From NCBI GenBank assembly GCA_003640645.1, contig QGHH01000005.1, forward strand, positions 1 through 64,000: DNA of 64,000 nt, in the 5' to 3' direction. Each line of letters begins with the position of its first letter. Positions within the stretch are counted from its first letter, which is position 1. Source of the stretch: Fredinandcohnia aciditolerans. GTDB lineage: Bacteria > Bacillota > Bacilli > Bacillales > Bacillaceae_L. The notes below the pieces were generated by a model. The model ran no database searches. It saw only the letters and a list, made by a program, of their open reading frames with translations, and was not told the DNA's origin. Positions 1-7,673 of the stretch are shown here, one piece after another. The position numbers and the translations under genes are program-made.

Positions 1-140
1 GCCCTATGGAATATAGAGCTAGAGCCGCTTAAATCATTTTTATTATTTCCACTGTCTACTTGACAGGGTGCAGTTCATTTAGTTGTCGAATGCCTTTTTT
101 CTATTTTTTCACCTATTTCTTTATATTCCTCTTCATTCTA
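1..140. other. Intergenic DNA upstream of spoIIGA, no gene recognised
   Basis: No reading frame here resembles a known gene; in B. subtilis bpr and ftsZ lie further upstream. There is a short inverted repeat CTGTC-tactt-GACAG at about 52-66 without a T-run. A perfect Spo0A-box heptamer TGTCGAA lies at 84-90, far upstream of the spoIIG promoter. The GACAGGGTGCAG stretch at 62-73 reminded me of insertion-sequence ends in Bacillaceae, but I cannot verify this and no transposase is visible. Confidence 0.4.
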
Positions 141-147
141 ACTTAAC

Positions 148-233
148 TGACAAAATAAGAACTAATCTTCCAAAATTTCTCTTTTATTATCGGCATGAAG
201 TGACAGACTTCCATATAAGATGTACTATATACT
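148..233 (+). promoter_or_regulatory. spoIIG-type promoter with 22-bp spacer and candidate Spo0A boxes
   Basis: A -35 GTGACA (200-205) and a -10 TATACT (228-233) are separated by exactly 22 bp. That overlong spacing is the known hallmark of the B. subtilis spoIIG promoter, which sigma-A RNA polymerase uses only with phosphorylated Spo0A. TGACAAA at 148-154 differs from the TGNCGAA box at one position and lies about 90 bp before the expected transcription start, near where the distal Spo0A site is in B. subtilis. TGACAGA at 201-207 overlaps the -35 and is a weaker box candidate. Spo0A binding is inferred from family knowledge. Confidence 0.65.
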
Positions 234-311
234 ATTTTTTAAGCTAACTAGTTTACCAAATGAAATACATGTTTCAAAGGTGAAGTGACTTTTGGTGAAA
301 GGAGAAATGGG

Positions 312-1238
312 GTGTCTATTTATTTAGATGTAATCTGGCTGTTAAACTTTTTCTTTGACGCCTTATTATTACTATTAACTGCAATGATCCTAAAGAGAAA
401 AATTGTAAAATGGAGAATCTTAGTAGGTTCATTTATTGGATCTTTGCTAGTGCTCTTAGTGGTTTCTCCTTTTGCAGAAATTGGGTCTCATCCTGTTACA
501 AAACTTCTCTTTTCAATCGTAATTGTAGGAGTTGCTTTCGGATATAAACGATTTCGCTATTTTTTACAAGGATTATTAACCTTTTATTTTGCTACTTTCA
601 TGATTGGAGGTGGGATGATAGGGGTTCATTATTTTTTAGAATTTGATGTTCAGGTTTTTGATGGAACAATCATGACTCAGTCTACTGGCTACGGAAACCC
701 AATTAGTTGGGGGTTTGTGCTAATCGGTTTCCCGCTCTTATGGTATTTTTCAAAAAATAGAATGGATGACATTGAAACGAAGCAAGTTTTCTATGACCAG
801 ATTGTTGCTGTGAAACTTGAAATAGATGATGTCATCTTACATTTACAAGGTTTGGTCGACAGTGGAAATCAATTGTTCGACCCAATTACAAAAAGCCCAG
901 TTATGATCTTAGACACCACAAAATATGAGAATCACTTTCCAAAAGCACTGATGGAACAATCCAAAAATATTGAGCTCTTAACCAATGATTCTGCAACAGA
1001 ATCTCATAAATGGGAAAGTCGTGTAAGACTTATTCCATATCGTGGGGTTGGCCAAGAACATCAATTCTTATTGGCAGTTAAACCTGACCGAATAACAATC
1101 TATCATCAAAATGAAGAAAATATCGTAAAAAAAGGATTGGTTGCATTTAACCATACTACCTTATCAACTGATGGTGAGTATGATTGTATCGTACATCCAA
1201 AAATGCTTGTTTCAAGCTCCATTCAGACAGCTTCTTAA
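312..1238 (+). CDS. spoIIGA: SpoIIGA, membrane aspartic protease that activates pro-sigma-E
   Basis: This is the sporulation-specific protease that removes the pro-peptide of sigma-E in the mother cell after the forespore signal SpoIIR. The N-terminal half has about five hydrophobic membrane segments, beginning IYLDVIWLLNF. The C-terminal half is the cytoplasmic protease domain with the motif VDSGNQLFDP, whose Asp is residue 183 counted from this start, the same number as the B. subtilis catalytic Asp. I chose GTG 312 because AGGAGA lies at 299-304 and B. subtilis SpoIIGA starts at this point; the in-frame start at 285 would add nine residues. Length is 308 aa (309 in B. subtilis). Its substrate gene sigE is next, so both are probably cotranscribed. 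Confidence 0.97.
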   Translation: MSIYLDVIWLLNFFFDALLLLLTAMILKRKIVKWRILVGSFIGSLLVLLVVSPFAEIGSHPVTKLLFSIVIVGVAFGYKRFRYFLQGLLTFYFATFMIGGGMIGVHYFLEFDVQVFDGTIMTQSTGYGNPISWGFVLIGFPLLWYFSKNRMDDIETKQVFYDQIVAVKLEIDDVILHLQGLVDSGNQLFDPITKSPVMILDTTKYENHFPKALMEQSKNIELLTNDSATESHKWESRVRLIPYRGVGQEHQFLLAVKPDRITIYHQNEENIVKKGLVAFNHTTLSTDGEYDCIVHPKMLVSSSIQTAS

Positions 1239-1311
1239 AGGGTAAATAACAAATTTATTCTAATAAATATCATACTCACGCTTTTTACAAATTAGAAGGG
1301 AGAACTTATCT

Positions 1312-2031
1312 GTGGCTAAATTAAAATTAAAACTTACATATTGGTGGTATAAACTTTTAATAAAATTAGGTTTGAAGACAGATGAAATTTATTATATTGG
1401 TGGTAGCGAGGCTTTACCTCCACCGTTATCAAAGGATGAAGAAGAGGTTCTTTTAAACAAGTTGCCTAGTGGCGACCAAGCTGCAAGGTCGATTCTTATT
1501 GAAAGAAACCTAAGACTTGTAGTATATATCGCACGAAAGTTTGAGAACACAGGAATAAATATCGAAGATTTAATTAGTATTGGAACAATTGGGTTAATCA
1601 AGGCTGTCAATACCTTTAATCCTGAAAAGAAAATTAAACTTGCAACCTATGCATCCAGATGTATTGAAAATGAGATTTTAATGTATTTACGACGAAATAA
1701 TAAAATAAGGTCCGAGGTTTCCTTTGATGAACCATTAAATATTGATTGGGATGGTAATGAACTATTATTATCGGATGTTCTAGGAACAGACGAAGACATC
1801 ATTACAAAGGATTTGGAAGCGAATGTCGACAGAAAGTTATTAGTGAAGGCTCTTCATCAGTTAAATGATCGTGAAAAACAAATCATGGAATTAAGATTTG
1901 GTTTAATTGGTGGAGAAGAAAAGACTCAAAAAGATGTTGCTGATATGCTTGGGATATCGCAATCGTATATTTCAAGACTAGAAAAGCGAATTATTAAACG
2001 ACTTCGAAAAGAATTTAACAAAATGGTGTAA
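1312..2031 (+). CDS. sigE: Pro-sigma-E, early mother-cell sporulation sigma factor
   Basis: RNA polymerase sigma factor of the sigma-70 family that drives early mother-cell transcription in sporulation. It has 239 aa, like B. subtilis SigE. The N-terminal pro-sequence (about residues 1-27, an amphipathic K/L-rich stretch) is present and precedes [12 protein letters not shown], so it is made as an inactive precursor that SpoIIGA, encoded just upstream, cleaves. Region 2 ([17 protein letters not shown], then [14 protein letters not shown]) and the region 4.2 helix-turn-helix ([18 protein letters not shown]) are intact. The start is GTG 1312 with AGAAGGGAGA upstream. Identification is essentially certain. 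Confidence 0.98.
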   Translation: MAKLKLKLTYWWYKLLIKLGLKTDEIYYIGGSEALPPPLSKDEEEVLLNKLPSGDQAARSILIERNLRLVVYIARKFENTGINIEDLISIGTIGLIKAVNTFNPEKKIKLATYASRCIENEILMYLRRNNKIRSEVSFDEPLNIDWDGNELLLSDVLGTDEDIITKDLEANVDRKLLVKALHQLNDREKQIMELRFGLIGGEEKTQKDVADMLGISQSYISRLEKRIIKRLRKEFNKMV

Positions 2032-2111
2032 ATAAAAAATATTTTTCCTTAATAGCTATTGATTTTGCTGTTTTTATAAACAAGGTATGGAAATAGTTGT
2101 GAATTCGAAAT

Positions 2112-2140
2112 GCATATTTTTCCCTCTAACGGAGATACTT
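2112..2140 (+). promoter_or_regulatory. Sigma-F/sigma-G type promoter for sigG
   Basis: GCATA (2112-2116) matches the sigma-F -35 GYWTA, and GGAGATACTT (2131-2140) matches nine of ten positions of the sigma-F -10 GGNRANAHTR, with 14 bp between. The expected start of transcription is near 2148, before the AGGAGGG Shine-Dalgarno at 2164-2170. B. subtilis sigG is known to be first transcribed by sigma-F and later by sigma-G. Confidence 0.65.
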
Positions 2141-2176
2141 AACTTTGTACAGCAACTCCTGTTAGGAGGGAAAGAA

Positions 2177-2956
2177 TTGACTCGAAATAAAGTAGAAATT
2201 TGTGGTGTTGATACTTCAAAACTTCCAGTACTAAAGAATGAAGAGATGCGGCAATTATTCCGACAAATGCAAAGTGGCGATTTGTCAGCCCGCGATAAGC
2301 TCGTAAATGGGAATTTACGACTTGTTCTCAGTGTAATTCAACGGTTCAACAACAGAGGAGAATTTGTAGATGATTTATTTCAGGTCGGATGTATCGGTCT
2401 GATGAAATCAATCGACAACTTTGATCTTGGTCAAAACGTAAAGTTCTCCACCTATGCAGTCCCGATGATTATCGGCGAAATTCGGCGCTATTTACGAGAC
2501 AACAATCCTATCAGGGTGTCGCGCTCATTGCGGGACATTGCCTATAAGGCTTTGCAAGTAAGAGAGCGTTTGATGAGTGAAACATCAAGGGAACCTACAG
2601 CAGAAGAAATTTCAAAGGTTCTTGAAGTGCCACATGAAGAAATTGTTTTTGCACTTGATGCGATTCAAGACCCTGTATCATTATTCGAACCGATTTATAA
2701 TGATGGTGGGGATCCAATTTTTGTGATGGATCAATTAAGTGATGAACGAAACCGTGATTCAAATTGGATTGAAGAGATTGCCTTAAAAGAAGGAATGAGA
2801 CGACTAAATGATCGTGAAAAACTAATCCTTCGAAAACGATTTTTTCAAGGGAAAACACAAATGGAAGTTGCTGAAGAAATCGGAATCTCTCAAGCTCAAG
2901 TTTCACGTCTTGAAAAAGCAGCTATTAAACAAATGAATAAGAACATCCAAAATTAA
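2177..2956 (+). CDS. sigG: Sigma-G, late forespore sporulation sigma factor
   Basis: Sigma factor for late forespore genes such as SASP and germination genes, active after engulfment. Begins TRNKVEICGVDTSKLPVLK, the conserved N-terminus that binds anti-sigma factors. Region 2 (NGNLRLVLSVIQRFNNRGE, FSTYAVPMIIGEIRRYLRD) and the region 4 helix-turn-helix (EVAEEIGISQAQVSRLEK) are complete. I place the start at TTG 2177, because AGGAGGG lies six bases before it and B. subtilis SigG starts at the same residue. A longer in-frame start at 2087 would put the forespore promoter inside the gene and adds 30 residues with no family match. The 259 aa agree with 260 in B. subtilis. Weak TTG initiation may keep expression low. 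Confidence 0.97.
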   Translation: MTRNKVEICGVDTSKLPVLKNEEMRQLFRQMQSGDLSARDKLVNGNLRLVLSVIQRFNNRGEFVDDLFQVGCIGLMKSIDNFDLGQNVKFSTYAVPMIIGEIRRYLRDNNPIRVSRSLRDIAYKALQVRERLMSETSREPTAEEISKVLEVPHEEIVFALDAIQDPVSLFEPIYNDGGDPIFVMDQLSDERNRDSNWIEEIALKEGMRRLNDREKLILRKRFFQGKTQMEVAEEIGISQAQVSRLEKAAIKQMNKNIQN

Positions 2957-3010
2957 TCATGGATTCGTCCAGTAAATGGACAAGTTATAGCATGTATAGT
3001 GTAAAATATC

Positions 3011-3040
3011 AGACATTCGGTGAAATCGAATGTCTTTTTT
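3011..3040 (+). terminator. Rho-independent terminator after sigG
   Basis: Perfect 9-bp stem AGACATTCG (3011-3019) with CGAATGTCT (3027-3035), 7-nt loop, followed by a T-run to 3040. It ends the spoIIG-sigG transcription unit. Confidence 0.9.
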
Positions 3041-3145
3041 ATCGTCTTTTTATCGTGTGAAATTAAAGCCTTCCACTTCGTCTAATTTTGTCTCATAAAA
3101 GGCAGTAATCCAGTCATATAGTTTACTATAAGGAGGCGGAGGGAA

Positions 3146-3391
3146 ATGGTGAAAATTTCTGATTTTCAGGCGAAGGATGTTGTAAGTGTTGTCGATGGAA
3201 AAAGACTTGGTAATATTGGTGATATCGACATCAACTTAACAACTGGAAAAATAGAGTCCATTATTATAGGTGGCTATGGAAAAGTATTAGGCATATTTGG
3301 TCGTGAGGAAGAGATTGTGATTCCATGGAGAAACATTATCAAAGTCGGTAAGGATGTGATTTTAGTGCGAACTCAGAATACAATTGAGTAA
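3146..3391 (+). CDS. ylmC: YlmC/YmxH family PRC-barrel sporulation protein
   Basis: Small 81-aa protein, the same length as B. subtilis YlmC, with a single PRC-barrel-like fold signature: two motifs VDGKRLGNIGDIDINLTTGKI and EEIVIPWRNIIKVGKDVILV. The molecular function is not established; the YlmC/YmxH family is associated with sporulating Firmicutes. ATG 3146 is preceded by AAGGAGGCGG at 3130-3139, an excellent ribosome binding site. It lies alone between the sigG terminator and ylmD. A loose sigma-E-like promoter (CATATAGT at 3115-3122) is possible but unconvincing. Confidence 0.88.
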   Translation: MVKISDFQAKDVVSVVDGKRLGNIGDIDINLTTGKIESIIIGGYGKVLGIFGREEEIVIPWRNIIKVGKDVILVRTQNTIE

Positions 3392-3423
3392 TCGCGCTAA
3401 ATTTTGACATTTTTCCTAACATA

Positions 3424-3455
3424 TTGTCCTTTCTTTTGCTAAGATGTGATAAAAT
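3424..3455 (+). promoter_or_regulatory. Possible extended -10 promoter for ylmD
   Basis: TGaTAAAAT at 3447-3455 is an extended -10 element. The best -35-like hexamer, TTGTCC at 3424-3429, is 20 bp away, so recognition would rest on the extended -10. A separate TTGACA at 3404-3409 has no -10 at the right distance. Confidence 0.35.
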
Positions 3456-3544
3456 AGGCAGAAGAAGGAGTCATTATCTGAAAAAAATATTGTCGTCATA
3501 TCTAGATCAGATGTGTTGATAAATGTGAATAAAAGGATGTTATT

Positions 3545-4366
3545 ATGAAGCTTGAACCATTTACTCAAAAGGCAGAACAAGTTTTAAAACTTTCCAGTTG
3601 GAGCCATTTTTCTGATGGATTGGTTGCTGGTTTTACGACTAAAAATGGTGGAGATAGTAAAGGGGAATTTAAATCCTTTAATCTTGGTTTACATGTAAAT
3701 GATGAGGACAACTTGGTTATTTCAAACCGAAAACTGCTTGCAGACATTCTTCGCTTTCCACTTGAAAACTGGGTATGCTCCGAGCAAACACATAAAAATA
3801 ACATCGCTAAGGTCACTAAAAAAGATCTTGGTTCAGGTGTTTTTACATATGAAGGTAGCATTAAGGATACAGATGGGTTATACACGACAGAGAAAAATAT
3901 TCTGTTAACCCTCTGCTATGCAGACTGTGTTCCACTTTATTTTTTTGCACCATCTAAACAAATCATTGGAATTGCTCATGCAGGATGGAAGGGAACTGTT
4001 CAGGATATTGCTGGAGAAATGATTCGTGTTTGGGGTAATGAAGGTGTTAAACCAGATAATATCCAGGCAATAATCGGACCTGCAATAGGTAAATGCTGCT
4101 ATATTGTGGATGATTACGTTATAAATTTCGTGAGAAAAATGGACAAAATAGATTCAAAACCATACGAAATAGTGAATGACAACCAATATCGGTTAGATTT
4201 AAAAGAACTGAACTATCAGCTGATGGTGAGTGCAGGAATTCCTCCTGAAAATATTCAAGTTTCCTCGTATTGCACGTCCTGTGAGAATCAGAATTTCTTT
4301 TCGCATCGAAGGGATGCCGGGAAAACAGGAAGAATGATGAGTTTTATTGGCTTTAAGGAGGATTAA
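3545..4366 (+). CDS. ylmD: YlmD/PgeF family multicopper-oxidase-like purine nucleoside phosphorylase
   Basis: Member of the YfiH/YlmD (DUF152, Cu-oxidase 4) family. Homologues are described as purine nucleoside phosphorylases/adenosine deaminases acting with a zinc site, and the E. coli homologue PgeF/YfiH edits peptidoglycan precursors; the exact role here is inferred. The zinc-site residues are present: His in SEQTHKNN, Cys in LCYADCVPL, His in IAHAGWKGT. The C-terminal SSYCTSCENQNFFSHRRD motif is typical. At 273 aa it is close to the B. subtilis protein. It starts the ylmD-ylmE pair (7 nt apart) in the division cluster. Confidence 0.9.
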   Translation: MKLEPFTQKAEQVLKLSSWSHFSDGLVAGFTTKNGGDSKGEFKSFNLGLHVNDEDNLVISNRKLLADILRFPLENWVCSEQTHKNNIAKVTKKDLGSGVFTYEGSIKDTDGLYTTEKNILLTLCYADCVPLYFFAPSKQIIGIAHAGWKGTVQDIAGEMIRVWGNEGVKPDNIQAIIGPAIGKCCYIVDDYVINFVRKMDKIDSKPYEIVNDNQYRLDLKELNYQLMVSAGIPPENIQVSSYCTSCENQNFFSHRRDAGKTGRMMSFIGFKED

Positions 4367-4373
4367 TTTTTAA

Positions 4374-5051
4374 ATGAGTGTAAAAGAAAATCTATGCAAC
4401 ATACAAGGAAAGATTGAACAAGCATGCAAGCGGTCAAATCGGCCTGCCGATTCTGTTTCAATTATTGCTGTAACGAAATATGTAAGTGTTGAAACAGCTA
4501 AGGAAGCAATTGCAGCAGGAATTAAGCATATTGGAGAAAATCGTGACGAGGGTTTGATTAAGAAGAGAGTAGAAATTGGGAATGAACCAACATGGCATTT
4601 TATTGGTTCTCTTCAAACAAGAAAAGTTAAAAACATAATTGAAAAGGTGGACTATATTCATTCACTCGATCGATTATCGTTAGCAGAAGAAATACAAAAG
4701 CGGGCTAGCAGTAAAATAAAATGTTTCGTACAAATCAACGTATCTGGAGAAGAGTCGAAACACGGAATGTCACCGGAAAATCTTGAGTCATTTATAAAGG
4801 AACTTGAAAAGTATCCTTCTGTCGAGGTAGTCGGATTAATGACAATGGCTCCATTTACCGATGATCAAGATGTTATTCGCTCATGCTTCCAAAGACTTCG
4901 AAAACTAAGAGATGATGTACAAGCTTTTGGTTTGCCTCATGCTCCATGTACTGAATTATCGATGGGTATGTCGAACGATTTCGAAATTGCAATTGAAGAA
5001 GGGGCTACATTCATTCGAATAGGTACTTCATTGGTTGGTAAAGAATTTTAA
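4374..5051 (+). CDS. ylmE: YggS/YlmE family PLP-binding protein
   Basis: Pyridoxal 5'-phosphate binding protein of the YggS/PROSC family, involved in PLP homeostasis; no enzymatic reaction is known. The PLP-binding lysine is K35 in IIAVTKYVS, followed by [38 protein letters not shown], and the phosphate-binding [18 protein letters not shown] plus RIGTSLVG. The 225 aa form a complete TIM-barrel. The ATG at 4374 follows ylmD by 7 nt. Its stop codon provides the first base of a family A repeat, which separates it from sepF by over 250 bp. Confidence 0.93.
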   Translation: MSVKENLCNIQGKIEQACKRSNRPADSVSIIAVTKYVSVETAKEAIAAGIKHIGENRDEGLIKKRVEIGNEPTWHFIGSLQTRKVKNIIEKVDYIHSLDRLSLAEEIQKRASSKIKCFVQINVSGEESKHGMSPENLESFIKELEKYPSVEVVGLMTMAPFTDDQDVIRSCFQRLRKLRDDVQAFGLPHAPCTELSMGMSNDFEIAIEEGATFIRIGTSLVGKEF

Positions 5052-5290
5052 CTTTATTCATCAAAAGTCATAACTTAAAAAAATGGAAAATGTGAGATAT
5101 TTAAGTCAGTTAGATCTAAAAATCTTACTGAATAAAGTGAAAGCCTTCGGCGTAGACATGCGATTTTTAAAGGAAGTTTTTTGAGCAGTAAGATCAAAGA
5201 TTAAGAACGCCAAGTCCTGTGGCAACGTCTTTATGACCCACTTCCTGTGGGCCTAAAATCTGGGCGCAAATACGCCAAGGCGCATTTGAT
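5051..5290 (+). repeat. Family A structured intergenic repeat, copy 1 (upstream of sepF)
   Basis: Full-length copy of a dispersed element. The 5' arms ACTTTATTCA (5051-5060) and TGAATAAAGT (5129-5138) pair perfectly over 10 bp around a 68-nt insert that has its own stem (CAGTTAGAT with ATCTTACTG, one T-T mismatch). The shared core follows: aagccttcggcg at 5141-5152, then a central domain with hairpin CCCAC-ttcct-GTGGG (5237-5251), and the 3' motif aaatacgccaaggcg ending in atttgat just before the sepF Shine-Dalgarno. Other copies are at 15422-15550 and 26979-27155. Confidence 0.8.
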
Positions 5291-5308
5291 AAGAGAGAGG
5301 TGTTACAA

Positions 5309-5743
5309 TTGAGTATAAAATCCAAATTTAAAAGCTTTTTTGCATTAGAAGATGAATATGATTATGATGAAGAAGATTATTTTGAAGAGGAAATAGAACC
5401 AACAAAGGCTGTAAAACCAGCTGCAAAACAAAATGTAGTAAGCTTACAAAGTGTTCAAAAGTCTTCTAAGGTTATTTTGTTTGAACCTCGAGTATATGCA
5501 GAAGCACAGGAAATTGCCGATCATTTGAAAAACAGACGAGCAGTTGTTGTTAATCTACAACGTGTTCAACATGATCAAGCAAAGAGAATCGTTGATTTTC
5601 TAAGTGGAACTGTTTATGCCATAGGTGGCGATATTCAACGCATTGGTGCAAATATTTTCTTATGTACACCTGACAATATAGATGTGTCAGGAAATATTTC
5701 TGAGATTGTTTCTAACGAAGATTTTGCTGAAAAGGGGTGGTAA
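5309..5743 (+). CDS. sepF: SepF, cell division protein and FtsZ membrane anchor
   Basis: SepF tethers and bundles FtsZ protofilaments at the division septum. The N-terminus ([10 protein letters not shown]) is the short amphipathic membrane-binding helix, followed by an acidic linker ([14 protein letters not shown]) and the conserved C-terminal domain starting [15 protein letters not shown], with [18 protein letters not shown] and [24 protein letters not shown] chose TTG 5309 because AGAGAGGTG is at 5294-5302 and the family N-terminus begins there; GTG 5300 overlaps the ribosome binding site. The protein is 144 aa. It is separated from ylmE by a family A repeat but is 6 nt from ylmG. Confidence 0.96.
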   Translation: MSIKSKFKSFFALEDEYDYDEEDYFEEEIEPTKAVKPAAKQNVVSLQSVQKSSKVILFEPRVYAEAQEIADHLKNRRAVVVNLQRVQHDQAKRIVDFLSGTVYAIGGDIQRIGANIFLCTPDNIDVSGNISEIVSNEDFAEKGW

Positions 5744-5749
5744 TCGAAA

Positions 5750-6010
5750 ATGGGTATTATTTTCGGTATCTTAAGTCAAGCGCTTGTACTTTATTCTTAT
5801 GCGCTGATCATTTATATTTTGATGTCTTGGTTTCCAAATGCACGTGAATCTGGGATTGGTCAATTTTTAACAAGAATTTGTGAACCATACCTAGAGCCAT
5901 TCCGCAGATTTATTCCACCACTAGGGATGATTGATATTTCCCCAATTGTAGCAATCCTAGTGTTAAATTTCGCTGGTAGAGGAATTCATGCTTTGCAAAG
6001 CATGTTCTAA
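5750..6010 (+). CDS. ylmG: YlmG/YggT family small membrane protein
   Basis: 86-aa integral membrane protein of the YggT family with two hydrophobic segments (about residues 4-27 and 60-80) separated by the conserved loop [11 protein letters not shown]...[24 protein letters not shown]. The family is conserved in the dcw/division region of Firmicutes, actinobacteria and plastids, and is linked to division or envelope integrity, without a known biochemical activity. The start ATG 5750 follows the sepF stop by 6 nt, so translation is likely coupled. A terminator-like hairpin follows the stop directly. Confidence 0.9.
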   Translation: MGIIFGILSQALVLYSYALIIYILMSWFPNARESGIGQFLTRICEPYLEPFRRFIPPLGMIDISPIVAILVLNFAGRGIHALQSMF

Positions 6011-6040
6011 AAAGGGCCTTCATTCAAGGTCCCTTTTCTT
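6011..6040 (+). terminator. Terminator-like hairpin after ylmG
   Basis: AAAGGGcCTT (6011-6020) pairs imperfectly with AAGgtCCCTTT (6026-6036) over a short loop, followed by tctttatttttg. It probably ends or attenuates the sepF-ylmG transcript ahead of ylmH. Confidence 0.6.
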
Positions 6041-6049
6041 TATTTTTGT

Positions 6050-6152
6050 TTAGCTCCAGGTGCCATCAGTTCTCTAGCATAAGCCAATCGCTTCGGAAGG
6101 TCGGAGTTTTCTTATGCTTGTCGCGTAAATCAGCGCGTCTTGAGCTTTTCTA
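6050..6152 (+). repeat. Family B repeat, copy 1 (ylmG-ylmH gap)
   Basis: Starts tagctccaggtgcc, contains cataagccaatcgcttcggaagg and cttatgcttgtc, and ends gagcttttcta. The outer stem CATAAG (6078-6083) with CTTATG (6111-6116) is kept, but the inner GAAGGT/ACCTTC hairpin seen in copy 4 is lost. The region can be read as an N-terminal extension of ylmH; those residues are repeat-derived and not protein. Confidence 0.8.
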
Positions 6153-6174
6153 CTTTAAACGAGGTATTATACAT

Positions 6175-6948
6175 ATGAATTTATATCAACATTTTCGAAA
6201 AGAAGAGCATGCGTTTATCGATCAGGTGTTGGAATGGCAACAGACTGTTCTGAATCAATATAGTCCTAGGTTAACCGACTTTCTTGATCCACGTGAACAA
6301 GAAATCGTGAAACAAGTGGTAGGAAACGGTGGAGATGTCCTTGTTCATTTCTATGGTGGAAAAAAAGGACTTGAACGTAAACGAGCATTATTGTATCCAT
6401 CTTACTTTGAACCTACTGAAACGGATTTCAATCTATCCTATTTTGAGGTGAAATATCCTGTAAAATTTGTTTCTGTTGACCACCGAAAGGTTCTTGGTTC
6501 CTTAATGTCTCTCGGTTTAAAACGTTCCAAATATGGTGATATCTTAACTCAGGACGAGCGTATTCAAATTGTTGTTGCTGGGGAGGTTGCTGATTACGTG
6601 CGAATGAATTTAACATCCGTTGGTAAGGCAACGATCTCATTATCAGAGATTGCAGCTACAGATCTAGTATTTTTACATGATGAATGGACTGAGCAAACAG
6701 TCACTGTATCCTCCTTACGATTAGACGTTATATTGGCATCTATATTAAATTTGTCAAGACAAAAAGTGCAAGTCTTAATTGAAAATGGACTTGTAAAAGT
6801 GAATTGGAAAAAAATTGAACAAACTTCCTTTGAATGTAAGGAAAGTGATGTGCTTTCTGTTCGTGGTTACGGAAGAAGTAGACTTCATTCAATTGAAGGG
6901 AAAACGAAGAGAGAAAAATGGAGAATAATTGTAGGAAGACAAAAATAA
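6175..6948 (+). CDS. ylmH: YlmH, S4-domain RNA-binding protein (ribosome quality control)
   Basis: 257-aa protein, the length of B. subtilis YlmH. The N-terminal and middle part (MNLYQHFRKEEHAFIDQVLEW, QIVVAGEVADYVRMNL) is the YlmH-specific domain. The C-terminal S4 domain (SLRLDVILASILNLSRQKVQVLIENGLVKVNWK, about residues 180-245) binds RNA. In B. subtilis YlmH (RqcP2) binds obstructed 50S subunits and can act with RqcH, whose gene is also in this window. I start at ATG 6175 with GAGG at 6161-6164; an in-frame start at 6046 would translate a dispersed repeat. It precedes divIVA as in related genomes. Confidence 0.94.
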   Translation: MNLYQHFRKEEHAFIDQVLEWQQTVLNQYSPRLTDFLDPREQEIVKQVVGNGGDVLVHFYGGKKGLERKRALLYPSYFEPTETDFNLSYFEVKYPVKFVSVDHRKVLGSLMSLGLKRSKYGDILTQDERIQIVVAGEVADYVRMNLTSVGKATISLSEIAATDLVFLHDEWTEQTVTVSSLRLDVILASILNLSRQKVQVLIENGLVKVNWKKIEQTSFECKESDVLSVRGYGRSRLHSIEGKTKREKWRIIVGRQK

Positions 6949-6978
6949 TTGTAAATAATGCAGGAATTTCTTCTTTTT

Positions 6979-6985
6979 TGTCGAA
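6979..6985 (+). promoter_or_regulatory. Spo0A-box-like heptamer upstream of divIVA
   Basis: TGTCGAA in the context TTTTTTGTCGAATTG matches the Spo0A box exactly and lies 72 bp before the divIVA start. Seven-base matches occur by chance several times in 64 kb, so this is only a candidate. Confidence 0.25.
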
Positions 6986-7056
6986 TTGTAAAGTATCATT
7001 TATTTAGAGAATGTTTGAAAAACAATCGCATTTATTAATTTTTGGAGGTGGCATTC

Positions 7057-7557
7057 GTGCCTTTAACGCCATTAGATATTCATAATAAGGAATTTAACAA
7101 AGGCTTTCGCGGCTATGATGAGGACGAGGTAAATGAGTTTCTTGATCAAGTTATTAAAGATTATGAAATGGTTATTCGTGAGAAAAAAGAACTTGAGTCA
7201 AAACTTTCAGAGCTGAACGAAAAACTAGGTCATTTTACAAATATCGAAGAAACATTAAATAAATCAATCTTGATAGCGCAAGAAACAGCTGAAGAAGTAA
7301 AACGTAATGCTTCAAAAGAAGCAAAGCTTATCATCAAGGAAGCAGAGAAAAATGCAGATCGTATTATTAATGAATCGTTAGCTAAATCTAGAAAGATATC
7401 AATCGAAATTGAAGATTTAAAGAAACAGTCAAAAGTATTCAGAAACAGATTTAAAATGTTAGTGGAAGCTCAGTTAGACATGCTTAATAATGATGATTGG
7501 GATCATCTAATGGAATACAATGTAGAGCCTGTTTTTGCAGAATCAGAAGAAAACTAG
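7057..7557 (+). CDS. divIVA: DivIVA, polar and septal coiled-coil scaffold
   Basis: DivIVA recognises negatively curved membrane at poles and septa, positions MinJ/MinCD, and anchors the chromosome pole through RacA during sporulation. The N-terminus PLTPLDIHNKEFNKGFRGYDEDEVNEFLDQV is the lipid-binding domain, with the insertion loop Phe (NKGFRGY). Then a long tetrameric coiled coil runs from about residue 30 to 150 (ESKLSELNEKLGHFTNIEETLNKS, EEVKRNASKEAKLIIKEAEKNADRIINES). I choose GTG 7057, six bases after GGAGGTG (7044-7050), so the protein is 166 aa, versus 164 in B. subtilis; the TTG 15 bases upstream overlaps the ribosome binding site. Confidence 0.96.
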   Translation: MPLTPLDIHNKEFNKGFRGYDEDEVNEFLDQVIKDYEMVIREKKELESKLSELNEKLGHFTNIEETLNKSILIAQETAEEVKRNASKEAKLIIKEAEKNADRIINESLAKSRKISIEIEDLKKQSKVFRNRFKMLVEAQLDMLNNDDWDHLMEYNVEPVFAESEEN

Positions 7558-7566
7558 TCTCGACAC

Positions 7567-7595
7567 TTGACTCTTTTGTTTAATACGCATATAAT
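7567..7595 (+). promoter_or_regulatory. Sigma-A promoter of the ileS T-box transcript
   Basis: TTGACT (7567-7572), a 17-bp spacer and a perfect -10 TATAAT (7590-7595). It is the only strong sigma-A match between divIVA and ileS, but lies about 230 bp before the first T-box helix because a family D repeat is inserted between them. Confidence 0.75.
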
Positions 7596-7673
7596 TTTAA
7601 AACAACTAATTACTTTAATATACTAGCAGCTTTGAAAGGGACAGTAGTTCTTGTCAAACTTATAAAAAATGTT

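Noticed and set aside
2087-2176. N-terminal extension of SigG from ATG 2087
   Set aside because: It would include the sigma-F-type promoter and the Shine-Dalgarno as coding sequence, and the residues have no match to sigma-G proteins.
3404-3409. TTGACA as the -35 of a ylmD promoter
   Set aside because: No acceptable -10 lies 16-18 bp downstream; the extended -10 at 3447-3455 is a better candidate.
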